The notes under the pieces were generated by a model that saw only the letters and a program-made list of their open reading frames with translations, was not told the origin of the DNA and made no database searches. From contig JACJYC010000004.1 in NCBI GenBank assembly GCA_020636325.1, positions 620,001 to 684,000 on the forward strand: a stretch of 64,000 nt of DNA, in the 5' to 3' direction. The position numbers and the translations under genes are program-made. The stretch comes from Lewinellaceae bacterium (GTDB lineage Bacteria > Bacteroidota > Bacteroidia > Chitinophagales > Saprospiraceae). This document shows, in pieces, positions 9,789 to 17,037 of the stretch; position 1 is the stretch's first letter, and the number at the start of each line of letters is the position of its first letter.

Positions 9789-11525
9789 TCAAATCAATCG
9801 GTAAGTGTAGGCAACGGAAAAGTTCCACTCCCGGAATCCGGAAGCAAAACCCCCGGGCGGCCCTTCTCTTGCCCGGGTATAAAACAATCCGAAATCGATC
9901 CCCTGGTTTTTGCCGGGTTGAAAGCCGGAACTGCATCGGATGTTGAAAACCCGGTTTATCAATTCGCCTTCCTGAAAGACCAGTGAGTTGGAAACAGAAG
10001 AGCTCATTTCCCATTTCCCGCCTCCGAATGCCTTGGATACGGTCAAGGCCGGCCCCACTACAGTTGTTCCTGAACCTTGGGCCGCTGTGAAATTTGCGAG
10101 ACAGGAACTGTTCAGTTTCCAGCCGCCGGCGCCGGTTGTGAAAGTATGGGAGACCATGGCCGTCTTGAAGGCATGACTGAGATCGGCCCGGATTTGATCG
10201 CCTTCAATGGCATTCGCCTTTTGGAAAGACCCTGCCAGGATCCAGACGGATCTTTTCGTTTTCCCACCGAAATAGGTCACGGCCAGATAGGCGCTGGCAT
10301 TGGTTTGTGTCAGGATCAGGGAGTCCGTATCAACGAAGGGTGTCCGAACCAGGGTGGCCCTTGTTGTGGTGCTGAAATTGGATAAGGAAAGGCTGGCATT
10401 AAGCCTGCTTCCGGGTTGGGCAGACAAGTCGATTGAGCCGATAAAACGATGCAAACCCGGGGCGCTTTGCCGGCCGGTTATGCTGCGCTGGATTCCGCTG
10501 TTGAGGGCGACAAATGCCTTTTTGGTAAAAAGAGGGATCCGCCCGCCGAGGGTGAAATTTTCCAGGTCGTTATTGAAGAATAAAGCGCCCAGCGACCGGT
10601 ATCCAGGATCGATTTTTTCAAATTGGGCATTGAAATCGCCAAATCCGGGTTTCAGGCTGAGCGTGGCTTTGAACGCATTGTGATAGCCGGAGGAAAGGTT
10701 GGGCTTAAACAAACCGGCCATCCTGTAAAAGGGAACCCGCGGGCTTTCAGCGGCTGCCGGACTGCGCGAATCCCGTGTAAGGGCACTCCGCCCAAAATCG
10801 AGATCTATGGCAGCCAGTTTGCCGACTTTTCGCCTGACCTGCAGGCCGAGGGTTACATTTTCTTCGGGCGAAACCGTTCGGGAAGTATCTGAAAAATGCA
10901 GGGATCCGGGAAGGTCGTGTGCGGCAAACAGGATAAGATGGATCGAATTCTCTCCATCGCTGATCCCGGCCTTTACGCCCCATCCCCGGCGTTTGTAAAC
11001 AGGGTCGAGGCGCTGCAGTTTACCGGCATCTTCAGGCCTGGCCCGCCGCAATCGGCCTGAAAAGGCTGCCAGATAGAATTTGCCCGGCTTCACCTCAAAA
11101 CCGATCCCGGAAAAGTGATGCCCGGAAAGGGTATACGGAGAAAAATTCAGGACCCTGTCCCCCAGATGAAGGGTAGCCCATTTATAGGTCGGGCTTGCTC
11201 CGCAGAAAGCGTAGGCAGGATAGTGAAATGTAGGATCGCCGTCGGAAAATGCAGCGGAGAACGGCGCTTTAACACCCAGGAAATCAACGTTGAGCTGTGC
11301 ATTGAAACGAAGGGAAAACGGGTCGGCACGCGGCGGGATTCCGTAAACATCGTTGTATCTCAGGTTGGCGTACAACCGGCCTTTGAGGCGGAGAATGTCA
11401 TTTTGTTGTACGCGGGTTGTGATGCTTTTCCCAATATGCTCAATGTCCTGTCCCCGGGCAAACGGCGACATGGCAGAGCATAAAAAACAGAGGAAAAGCA
11501 CCTTCAGGTTTTGGTGCTTTTTCAT
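9789..11525 (-). CDS. Predicted outer-membrane beta-barrel protein, first gene of surface operon
   Basis: The 578-residue product starts with a signal peptide (MKKHQNLKVLFLCFLCSAMSPFARG). The mature part is dominated by alternating amphipathic strands (for example LKGRLYANLRY, LRFNAQLNVDF, WNFSVAYTYRLI), and it ends in an aromatic/hydrophobic terminal strand. Both are typical of outer-membrane barrels. No TonB box or plug domain is visible, so it is not a SusC-like receptor. It is the promoter-proximal gene of the minus-strand series, with a good promoter just upstream. As the barrel partner of the two large exported proteins it could anchor or export them, but this is inference. The exact family is not recognised. 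Confidence 0.8.
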   Translation of the reverse strand: MKKHQNLKVLFLCFLCSAMSPFARGQDIEHIGKSITTRVQQNDILRLKGRLYANLRYNDVYGIPPRADPFSLRFNAQLNVDFLGVKAPFSAAFSDGDPTFHYPAYAFCGASPTYKWATLHLGDRVLNFSPYTLSGHHFSGIGFEVKPGKFYLAAFSGRLRRARPEDAGKLQRLDPVYKRRGWGVKAGISDGENSIHLILFAAHDLPGSLHFSDTSRTVSPEENVTLGLQVRRKVGKLAAIDLDFGRSALTRDSRSPAAAESPRVPFYRMAGLFKPNLSSGYHNAFKATLSLKPGFGDFNAQFEKIDPGYRSLGALFFNNDLENFTLGGRIPLFTKKAFVALNSGIQRSITGRQSAPGLHRFIGSIDLSAQPGSRLNASLSLSNFSTTTRATLVRTPFVDTDSLILTQTNASAYLAVTYFGGKTKRSVWILAGSFQKANAIEGDQIRADLSHAFKTAMVSHTFTTGAGGWKLNSSCLANFTAAQGSGTTVVGPALTVSKAFGGGKWEMSSSVSNSLVFQEGELINRVFNIRCSSGFQPGKNQGIDFGLFYTRAREGPPGGFASGFREWNFSVAYTYRLI

Positions 11526-11550
11526 TAGAGCGCGTTTAAAAAAATCGGGA

Positions 11551-11581
11551 TAAAGTTAAGTCTGATTTTGACTTTTGTCAA
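11551..11581 (-). promoter_or_regulatory. Promoter of the barrel/1564-aa/FN3 operon
   Basis: Read on the minus strand, TTG (complement of 11579-11581) is followed after exactly 20 nt by TAACTTTA (complement of 11551-11558). This matches seven of eight positions of the Bacteroidota -7 box TAnnTTTG at the expected spacing from a -33 TTG. A start site near 11544 would leave a leader of about 20 nt before the ATG at 11525. Confidence 0.55.
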
Positions 11582-11710
11582 CCCCTTGAGCAAAACATTT
11601 TTTTTGAACCGGAGTGATTTTAAATGTAAAGTATTGAATTACAAATTAAAATGCCGGATTAAATTTGTCAAAATCGTTTGGTTCAAAAGGATGTTTCGGC
11701 GGGTTTGAGA

Positions 11711-13210
11711 TCAATTTCTGGTGATGTCCGAATTGCTGATGAAGGCTACCTTTTTACTGTCCGGCGACCAGGATGGGGTATTGATCGATCCTTGTCCGCC
11801 GTAAAAATAAGCGATGACTTTAGGGGTGCCGCCGCCTGCCGGCATGGTGCGCAGCATGACCCGCTTGTAGAAGGGGTGATCGTCCGGGCTGATTTCCGGC
11901 GGATAGGAAATGAACACGATTGATTTGCCGTCGGGTGAAATATGGGGAAACCAATTGTTGAAGTCGTCAAATGTCAATTGCTCCTGGTCGCTGCCGTCGG
12001 GTTTCATTCGCCACAATTGCATCCTCCCTGTCCGGGTGGAGTTGAAGTAAATGTATTGGCCGTCCGGGCTGAATTCCGAACCGTCGTCCAATCCCGGAGA
12101 AGTGGTAAGGCGGATTTCATCCCCTCCGGTTGACGGCACCTTGTAAATATCGTAGTCATTGTTGCGCTGAGCGGTATAGGTCAGCCACTTGCCGTCCGGC
12201 GACCAGCCATGCAGGTACGACGGGCCGGTCGGGGTGATCCGGGTCGGCTTTCCTCCCTTTGATTTGACGGTATAAATCAGGGAGCCGAATTCCTGTTCGC
12301 CGCTTGAGCTGCTGAGCCCCAGCATTTTCCCATCAAAGGACAGGACGTGATCGTTGTTGTTTTGCCTGACAAAATCCGTATTGAGTTCCTTGATCTTTTT
12401 TTTGCGGAGGTCAAACCGGTAGATCAGACCCTGACTGTTGTAAATCAAATGTTTATTATCCGGTGTCCAGTTGGGCGCCTGCAGAGAAACAGGGGCGGTA
12501 TGCAGGATCATCCGTTCGCCTGTGCCAACGTCAAGCGTTTCAATATAGCTGCCGATATAATCCCGGTACGGCCTGAAATCATCCTTGGCGGGAAAGATAA
12601 TGCGGACATTGTCAAAGCTGACCTGTTCGAGCACATCCTTATTGTGGGAGCAAATGAACAAACCGACATAAACCTCGTCTCCCAACGGTACTTCAGCCAC
12701 TTCCGTGACCGTAAAAAGCTCACCCCATTTGGCCACCGACATGGTGAATTTATCGCCCTTGCGTTCCAGGCGGATAACATCGGGGCCGACTGCTGCCGAC
12801 TTGTTTTCTGCAATGTCCGTATCCTGCTTGAGCCGGTATTGGAGGGAAGTAAGTCCGTCGCCGTGAACGGTGGCTGCGGCCATGGGGGAACCAGTATCGA
12901 GGTTGGTCCTGACCATCCAGCCGAATTTCCGGTGCGGGTCGACGCCCTTTCCGATGAGCTTACCTCGGGCCTGAAGGATAAAATCGCCTTTTACCTTTTT
13001 CCAGGCATACTGGAATTCGTCTTTGGCAAACCAGATATTCTCCCCGGACCCGCTGAGCTGGTATTTCTGGGTTGCGGAATTGTATTGAGTGGAACCCTTA
13101 TGCAGGACGGCGCCTACATCACCGGCATCCCTGAAAACGCCGAAATTGGATTGAGCAAAAAGCATCATTGGAACAAATAAAATTGCAGCAGCGGTTGCCA
13201 GGTGTTTCAT
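11711..13210 (-). CDS. Exported PD40/TolB-like beta-propeller protein with N-terminal lectin-like domain
   Basis: The 499-residue protein has a signal peptide (MKHLATAAAILFVPMMLFAQ). Residues about 20-210 resemble a DUF1349/concanavalin-type jelly roll (FAKDEFQYAWKKVKGDFIL, RKFGWMVRTNLDTG). From about residue 225 to the end there are WD40-like PD40 repeats with the motif SPDGKxLxYxSxRxGxxxIYxxxxxGG repeated about six times (SPDGKWLTYTAQ, SPDGQYIYFNSTRTGRMQLW, SPDGKSIVFISYP). Such proteins are often annotated as TolB-like or biopolymer transporter proteins in Bacteroidota, but no Tol complex gene lies nearby. It probably acts in the periplasm or at the surface on a carbohydrate or protein ligand. 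It is a single gene, divergent from the aldo/keto reductase. Confidence 0.85.
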   Translation of the reverse strand: MKHLATAAAILFVPMMLFAQSNFGVFRDAGDVGAVLHKGSTQYNSATQKYQLSGSGENIWFAKDEFQYAWKKVKGDFILQARGKLIGKGVDPHRKFGWMVRTNLDTGSPMAAATVHGDGLTSLQYRLKQDTDIAENKSAAVGPDVIRLERKGDKFTMSVAKWGELFTVTEVAEVPLGDEVYVGLFICSHNKDVLEQVSFDNVRIIFPAKDDFRPYRDYIGSYIETLDVGTGERMILHTAPVSLQAPNWTPDNKHLIYNSQGLIYRFDLRKKKIKELNTDFVRQNNNDHVLSFDGKMLGLSSSSGEQEFGSLIYTVKSKGGKPTRITPTGPSYLHGWSPDGKWLTYTAQRNNDYDIYKVPSTGGDEIRLTTSPGLDDGSEFSPDGQYIYFNSTRTGRMQLWRMKPDGSDQEQLTFDDFNNWFPHISPDGKSIVFISYPPEISPDDHPFYKRVMLRTMPAGGGTPKVIAYFYGGQGSINTPSWSPDSKKVAFISNSDITRN

Positions 13211-13300
13211 TGGATGAGCATTTTGCCTTAAAATTAAGAATTTGGATGTAATCAGGTTTCAAAAAACAAACTTTCCCTACATTTACCCCAAAACAAAACG

Positions 13301-14293
13301 ATGTCTTACCAACCCGATTCCCTGCGTTACCAGTCGATGACCTACCGCCGTTGCGGTCGAAGCGGCTTGCAACTTCCTCTTGTGTCGCTCGGCCTCTGGC
13401 ACAATTTCGGCCATGTGGATGTGCTGGAGAATTGCCGGAAAATGCTCAGGCTGTCTTTCGATGCAGGGATCACCCATTTTGATCTGGCCAATAATTACGG
13501 CCCTCCTCCCGGATCGGCTGAGGAGAACTTCGGCCGGCTTCTCAGGGAAGACTTCAGCGCCTATCGCGACCAACTGATCATTTCCACCAAAGCGGGTTAT
13601 TACATGTGGGAAGGACCCTACGGGGAGTGGGGATCAAAGAAATACCTGGTGTCCAGCCTGGACCAAAGCCTCAGGCGGATGGGGTTGGATTATGTGGACA
13701 TCTTCTACCATCACAGGCCCGATCCGGATACGCCCCTGGAAGAAACCATGGCCGCTCTTGACCTGATCGTCCGCCAGGGGAAAGCGCTTTATGTGGGCAT
13801 TTCGAACTATCAGAAGGAAGAAGCCGAACGAGCCTGCCAAATCCTGAAGGAACTGGGTACGCCGTGCCTGATCCATCAACCCAAATATTCCATGTTCGTA
13901 CGCTGGGTCGAAGACGGCCTGCTGGACGTCCTGGAAGAGCAGGGAGTCGGCTGCATCCCGTTTTCACCGCTTGCCCAGGGCTTGCTGACCAATAAATACC
14001 TGGGGGGTATCCCGACCGATTCGCGCGCAGCCAAACCCCATGGCTTCCTCAAGGAAAACGAAGTGAGCCAGGAAAGGATCGGGCAGATCAAAAAATTAAA
14101 CCAGATTGCCGGCGACCGGGGACAAACGCTCGCACAAATGGCTCTCGCATGGGTGCTCAAAGACCCGCGGATTACTTCTGTCTTGATCGGAGCCAGCCGG
14201 CCCGAACAAATCACGGATTGCCTCGGCAGCACAAAGAATGTCCGGTTCAGCGCTGAAGAACTGGCTGCCATTGAGTCCGTATTGGGAGGTTAA
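13301..14293 (+). CDS. Aldo/keto reductase, YghZ/AKR14-like (L-glyceraldehyde 3-phosphate reductase type)
   Basis: This 330-residue cytosolic NADPH-dependent reductase has the usual full length for the family. The AKR tetrad is visible: Asp61 and Tyr66 in HFDLANNYG, Lys97 in STKAGY and His138 in YHHRPDPDTP. The insertion YYMWEGPYGEWGSKKYL and the sequence GPPPGSAEENFGRLL are typical of the YghZ/Kv-beta-like AKR14 group. That group reduces L-glyceraldehyde 3-phosphate and methylglyoxal and is linked to aldehyde detoxification. It is a monocistronic gene, divergent from the PD40 gene by 90 bp and followed by a long hairpin shared with the convergent thioesterase gene. The true substrate in this organism is not known. 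Confidence 0.92.
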   Translation: MSYQPDSLRYQSMTYRRCGRSGLQLPLVSLGLWHNFGHVDVLENCRKMLRLSFDAGITHFDLANNYGPPPGSAEENFGRLLREDFSAYRDQLIISTKAGYYMWEGPYGEWGSKKYLVSSLDQSLRRMGLDYVDIFYHHRPDPDTPLEETMAALDLIVRQGKALYVGISNYQKEEAERACQILKELGTPCLIHQPKYSMFVRWVEDGLLDVLEEQGVGCIPFSPLAQGLLTNKYLGGIPTDSRAAKPHGFLKENEVSQERIGQIKKLNQIAGDRGQTLAQMALAWVLKDPRITSVLIGASRPEQITDCLGSTKNVRFSAEELAAIESVLGG

Positions 14294-14300
14294 GCCCCTT

Positions 14301-14341
14301 ATCGCAAACCATCTGCCGATTGGAGCCGGGTGGTTTGCGAT
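14301..14341. terminator. Hairpin between convergent genes
   Basis: A perfect 11-bp inverted repeat (ATCGCAAACCA at 14301-14311, complement at 14331-14341) with a 19-nt loop sits exactly between the stops of the aldo/keto reductase and thioesterase genes. No strong U-tract follows on either strand, so termination is probable from position rather than proven by sequence. Confidence 0.5.
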
Positions 14342-14342
14342 G

Positions 14343-14798
14343 CTATTTACCGGGGCGAATGGCGACCATGGTGGCCTGCATTTTTGCAAGGAGTTTAGTG
14401 CCGGTCTCATCCCACGCCCATCCTTCACAGATCACGAGCGTCCTGCCGGCCTGAATCACCTTCCCTTCCGCTACAAGTAACTGCGTATCTGCCGGTTTCA
14501 ACAGATTGATCTTGAATTCGGCAGATAAAACATCGGCGTCCTCCTCCATCACAGACAGGGAGGCGTAGCCGCATGCGGAATCCACCAAACCGGAAACCGC
14601 CCCCGCATGGAAAAATCCGTTTTGCTGGGATAAACCCGGTTGAAAGGGGCATTCAATTACAACCCTGCCGGGTTCGATGGACCGGATGCTCGCCCCCAGC
14701 GTGTGCATCAGCCCCTGCCTTGAGAAACTCTCCCTGATCTTGTTTTGAATCAGTGCATTCAATGTCGGTTGGAATTGGTGGATGGAAAGGTACGCCAA
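14343..14798 (-). CDS. PaaI-family hotdog thioesterase
   Basis: This 151-residue single hotdog-fold protein belongs to the PaaI/YiiD-like acyl-CoA thioesterase group. The central helix and active-site region read NGFFHAGAVSGLVDSACGYA, with HAG in place of the common HGG. It is followed by the sheet strands SAEFKINLLKPADTQLLVAEG and KVIQAGRTLVICEGWAW. The start is a TTG at 14796-14798: no ATG lies upstream in frame, and the first internal ATG (about residue 31) would remove the first strand. A TATATTTA box lies just upstream on the minus strand. These proteins hydrolyse aromatic or medium-chain acyl-CoA thioesters in the cytosol. The substrate cannot be read from the sequence. It is an isolated gene, convergent with the aldo/keto reductase. 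Confidence 0.88.
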   Translation of the reverse strand: MAYLSIHQFQPTLNALIQNKIRESFSRQGLMHTLGASIRSIEPGRVVIECPFQPGLSQQNGFFHAGAVSGLVDSACGYASLSVMEEDADVLSAEFKINLLKPADTQLLVAEGKVIQAGRTLVICEGWAWDETGTKLLAKMQATMVAIRPGK

Positions 14799-14916
14799 TC
14801 CCGGTGATGAGCTAAATATAGATTACTTTTTCATTAATTAAATTTACTCATTTAAAATTTTCTCACAAATTTTGACATACTTAAGAAAAAATACCCATAC
14901 AGACAGATTGAATTTA

Positions 14917-14924
14917 TACCTTTG
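14917..14924 (+). promoter_or_regulatory. Candidate -7 box for the symporter gene
   Basis: TACCTTTG matches the Bacteroidota TAnnTTTG box at all fixed positions, 65 bp before the transporter ATG. No matching -33 TTG is seen at 19-21 nt, so this is a partial match only. The leader contains a small GGGG/CCCC hairpin near 14936-14952. Confidence 0.35.
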
Positions 14925-14988
14925 AACAAAAGGGTAGGGGTAACCCCCCAACAGATTTTGATAACCTTGGAATAAGCGACTTGACAGC

Positions 14989-15888
14989 ATGGAAAATCTG
15001 GATCAAATACACATCAACTTTAATCCCGGACAGCTGGCAATACTGAATATCTGCCTGGGTTTTTTAATGTTCGGCGTTGCATTGGATTTGAGGCTGGAGA
15101 ATTTCAAGATCCTTTTTCGCTATCCTAAAGCGGCATTGGCGGGTTTGTTGTCTCAATGGGTTTTATTGCCGCTCCTGACGCTGGGGTTGATTTGGGCATT
15201 ATCGCCTCCGGCCAGCCTGGCCCTTGGTATGATCCTGGTTGCTGCCTGCCCCGGCGGTAACGTATCCAATTACGCGGTCCACCTGTCGAATGGAAATACG
15301 GAACTGTCGGTTGTCCTGACCACTATTTCGACCACTGCCGCGATCCTGGTCACGCCATTGTATTTTTCCTGGATGTCGGGCTGGTTTATGGGGGACAGCC
15401 GGGAAATTTCGGTTTCAGCATACCAGATGATGGGTTCCGTGTTTCAGCTGATTGCCGTTCCATTGGTATTGGGAATGGGGCTGAGTACCTATTTCCCGAG
15501 GTTCACCGCTGCCATCCACCGGCCTGTCAAATGGCTTTCCATGGTCATTTTCCTTGGGTTTGTGGTCGTGGCAGTGTATGCGAACAGGGCTAACATAACC
15601 AACTACCTCCACCTGGTTTTTATGCTGGTATTCATCCACAACGGCATAGCGTTGGCAGCCGGTTACGGTTTTGCCCGCAAGGTATTCAACCTGCCTGCTC
15701 AGGATGCGCGGGCTATTGCTATTGAAACCGGTATTCAGAATTCCGGTCTGGGATTGATCCTGATCTTCAATTTCTTTGACGGACTCGGCGGTATGGCCAT
15801 GATAGCGGCCTGGTGGGGGATCTGGCACCTGGTTTCAGCCTTTACGCTGGCCATGGTCTGGCGACGCAGGGTATTAGTTGCTGAATAA
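14989..15888 (+). CDS. Bile acid:sodium symporter (SBF) family transporter
   Basis: The 299-residue integral membrane protein has about nine to ten hydrophobic segments over its whole length, as expected for the bacterial SBF/BASS family. Two family signatures are present: ACPGGNVSNYAVHLSNGNTE (about residues 86-105), which supplies Na+-site residues, and ETGIQNSGLG (about 246-255), the second crossover with its conserved Glu and Gln. Bacterial members import bile acids, pantoate or other organic anions with Na+. The substrate here is unknown. It is a single gene with a 190-bp upstream region, followed by the candidate small-RNA gene on the same strand. Confidence 0.93.
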   Translation: MENLDQIHINFNPGQLAILNICLGFLMFGVALDLRLENFKILFRYPKAALAGLLSQWVLLPLLTLGLIWALSPPASLALGMILVAACPGGNVSNYAVHLSNGNTELSVVLTTISTTAAILVTPLYFSWMSGWFMGDSREISVSAYQMMGSVFQLIAVPLVLGMGLSTYFPRFTAAIHRPVKWLSMVIFLGFVVVAVYANRANITNYLHLVFMLVFIHNGIALAAGYGFARKVFNLPAQDARAIAIETGIQNSGLGLILIFNFFDGLGGMAMIAAWWGIWHLVSAFTLAMVWRRRVLVAE

Positions 15889-15949
15889 GCGAATAGGCGG
15901 GATGAAATTTGATAAAATTAATTTTCTGGAAAATAATTAAGGAGAGGTC

Positions 15950-15980
15950 TTGACTTTTGCCGAAATATAGTTTATATTGC
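15950..15980 (+). promoter_or_regulatory. Promoter of the candidate small RNA
   Basis: TTG at 15950-15952 is followed after 20 nt by TATATTGC (15973-15980), close to the Bacteroidota TTG-N20-TAnnTTTG arrangement. There is no open reading frame downstream on this strand before a strong terminator, so the promoter appears to serve a non-coding transcript. Confidence 0.45.
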
Positions 15981-15985
15981 ATGCG

Positions 15986-16109
15986 TAAATAACCCTAGAT
16001 GAGAAAATAGAAAGACCTCTTAATAGATCTTTAATCAGGTCACTTATTAGATTAGATACCAGTTTTTGCTCCGCACAGCGATCCTCAGCCGTGCGGAGCA
16101 ATTTTTTTT
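15986..16109 (+). ncRNA. Candidate intergenic small RNA (about 120 nt)
   Basis: Between the SBF gene (plus) and the type A T9SS gene (minus) lies a self-contained transcription unit: a promoter match ending at 15980, about 80 nt without a credible ORF, and a strong intrinsic terminator ending in eight T residues. The body can fold: GACCT (16014-16018) can pair with AGGTC (16037-16041), or alternatively ATCT-AATC (16027-16036) with GATTAGAT (16050-16057). I considered 6S RNA of the Flavobacteria type because of size and position, but the 5' and 3' ends do not form the long closing stem expected of 6S. The start position is estimated from the promoter. No known RNA family is recognised. Confidence 0.45.
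16066..16109 (+). terminator. Intrinsic terminator of the small RNA
   Basis: The 10-bp GC-rich stem TGCTCCGCAC (16067-16076) / GTGCGGAGCA (16091-16100), extended by one T-A pair, is followed directly by eight T residues on the plus strand only. On the minus strand the hairpin is not followed by T residues, so it serves plus-strand transcription. Confidence 0.85.
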
Positions 16110-16119
16110 CGGAAAGGGT

Positions 16120-16986
16120 CTAATTCCTTATGAACCGGTTCGTATAAACCCCTGTTGCGGTTGTTATTCTAAGCAGATAAGCACCTCTTCCCAGGTTGTG
16201 GGTATCCATCATCCAGCCTTGCCCGGTACGGCCGAAACCGCAGTTTGACCTTCTCCCCGCCGAATCAAATATTTCTGCCGTCAGAATCGCCTCCTTCAGC
16301 TCAAAAAATAAGTTGCCGTCGGTTGGGTTAGGGTAGACATCGATTTCCCGGGCTATCGGTTCATACTGGCTGCTGACCAATTTCTCGCAATACACCTGAA
16401 ATAAGTAAAGTACCGTATCGTGCGTAGCGGTCAGTTCAACCTTAACCGCATCCAATCCCTCAAATCCCTGATCAGGCCGGTAAAAAACGCCGGCGCCGTC
16501 AGTAGGTTCCAGGATGATCGAGGCGTAACCGTGTTCAGGAGCCTGGAAAATGGCCGGTCCCCAGAATCCGCTGAGGTTGTCAACGTAGGTGGAGTCATTG
16601 CACATGACTTCTGCAGGATAGACGGTTTGAATGCTTTCAGGGCAACTGATTTCAAATATGTATATGCCGGTGTCGCACGTGATCTGGGTGGCGTGGGCGC
16701 ACTCGATTACGAGGGTGTCATTTCCGCTATAACAGATCGGTGCAATGTATTGCAACAGGTTCGGTTCTACAAAATCACCCAGCAGGACTGCATGGCCCAG
16801 ATCGGGGCGGTCGATGATCTGCGGCGGATTCCAGGTAGGGTAGCCCAGGCTTCCGATAAATGCCGTATCGCCGCAGGCAATTTGGCGGATTTCGGTGAAG
16901 GTCCCGGTTTGACAAATCGCAGTTGTCCCCAGGGATATCCCGGCCAGCATAAGGATGAGGGTTATTCCATACTTGGCGTTTTTCAT
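16120..16986 (-). CDS. Secreted protein with type A T9SS sorting domain
   Basis: The product is 288 residues. The signal peptide (MKNAKYGITLILMLAGISLG) is followed by two cysteine-containing beta-domain segments of about 100 residues each (about 30-205, CGDTAF and CNDSTY motifs). The C-terminal sorting domain covers about 210-288, with the signature VYPNPTDGNLFFEL, AEIFDSAGRR and GRGAYLLRI, ending TNRFIRN. By family, this domain directs export through the type IX secretion system and attachment to the cell surface. The gene lies 51 bp downstream of the 2308-residue repeat protein on the same strand and is probably cotranscribed with it. The N-terminal domain is not recognised, and no enzyme motif is seen. 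Confidence 0.88.
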   Translation of the reverse strand: MKNAKYGITLILMLAGISLGTTAICQTGTFTEIRQIACGDTAFIGSLGYPTWNPPQIIDRPDLGHAVLLGDFVEPNLLQYIAPICYSGNDTLVIECAHATQITCDTGIYIFEISCPESIQTVYPAEVMCNDSTYVDNLSGFWGPAIFQAPEHGYASIILEPTDGAGVFYRPDQGFEGLDAVKVELTATHDTVLYLFQVYCEKLVSSQYEPIAREIDVYPNPTDGNLFFELKEAILTAEIFDSAGRRSNCGFGRTGQGWMMDTHNLGRGAYLLRITTATGVYTNRFIRN

Positions 16987-17037
16987 GTTTCCGGTTTTTA
17001 AGTTAGACGGAAATCAGGCGTAAATGGTTGGATGGCC

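Noticed and set aside
12347..13180. A 277-codon plus-strand frame
   Set aside because: It is antisense to the PD40 propeller gene with no recognisable domain or start signals.
15986..16109. 6S RNA identity for the small RNA
   Set aside because: The long closing stem between 5' and 3' ends and the central bubble typical of 6S could not be drawn by eye.
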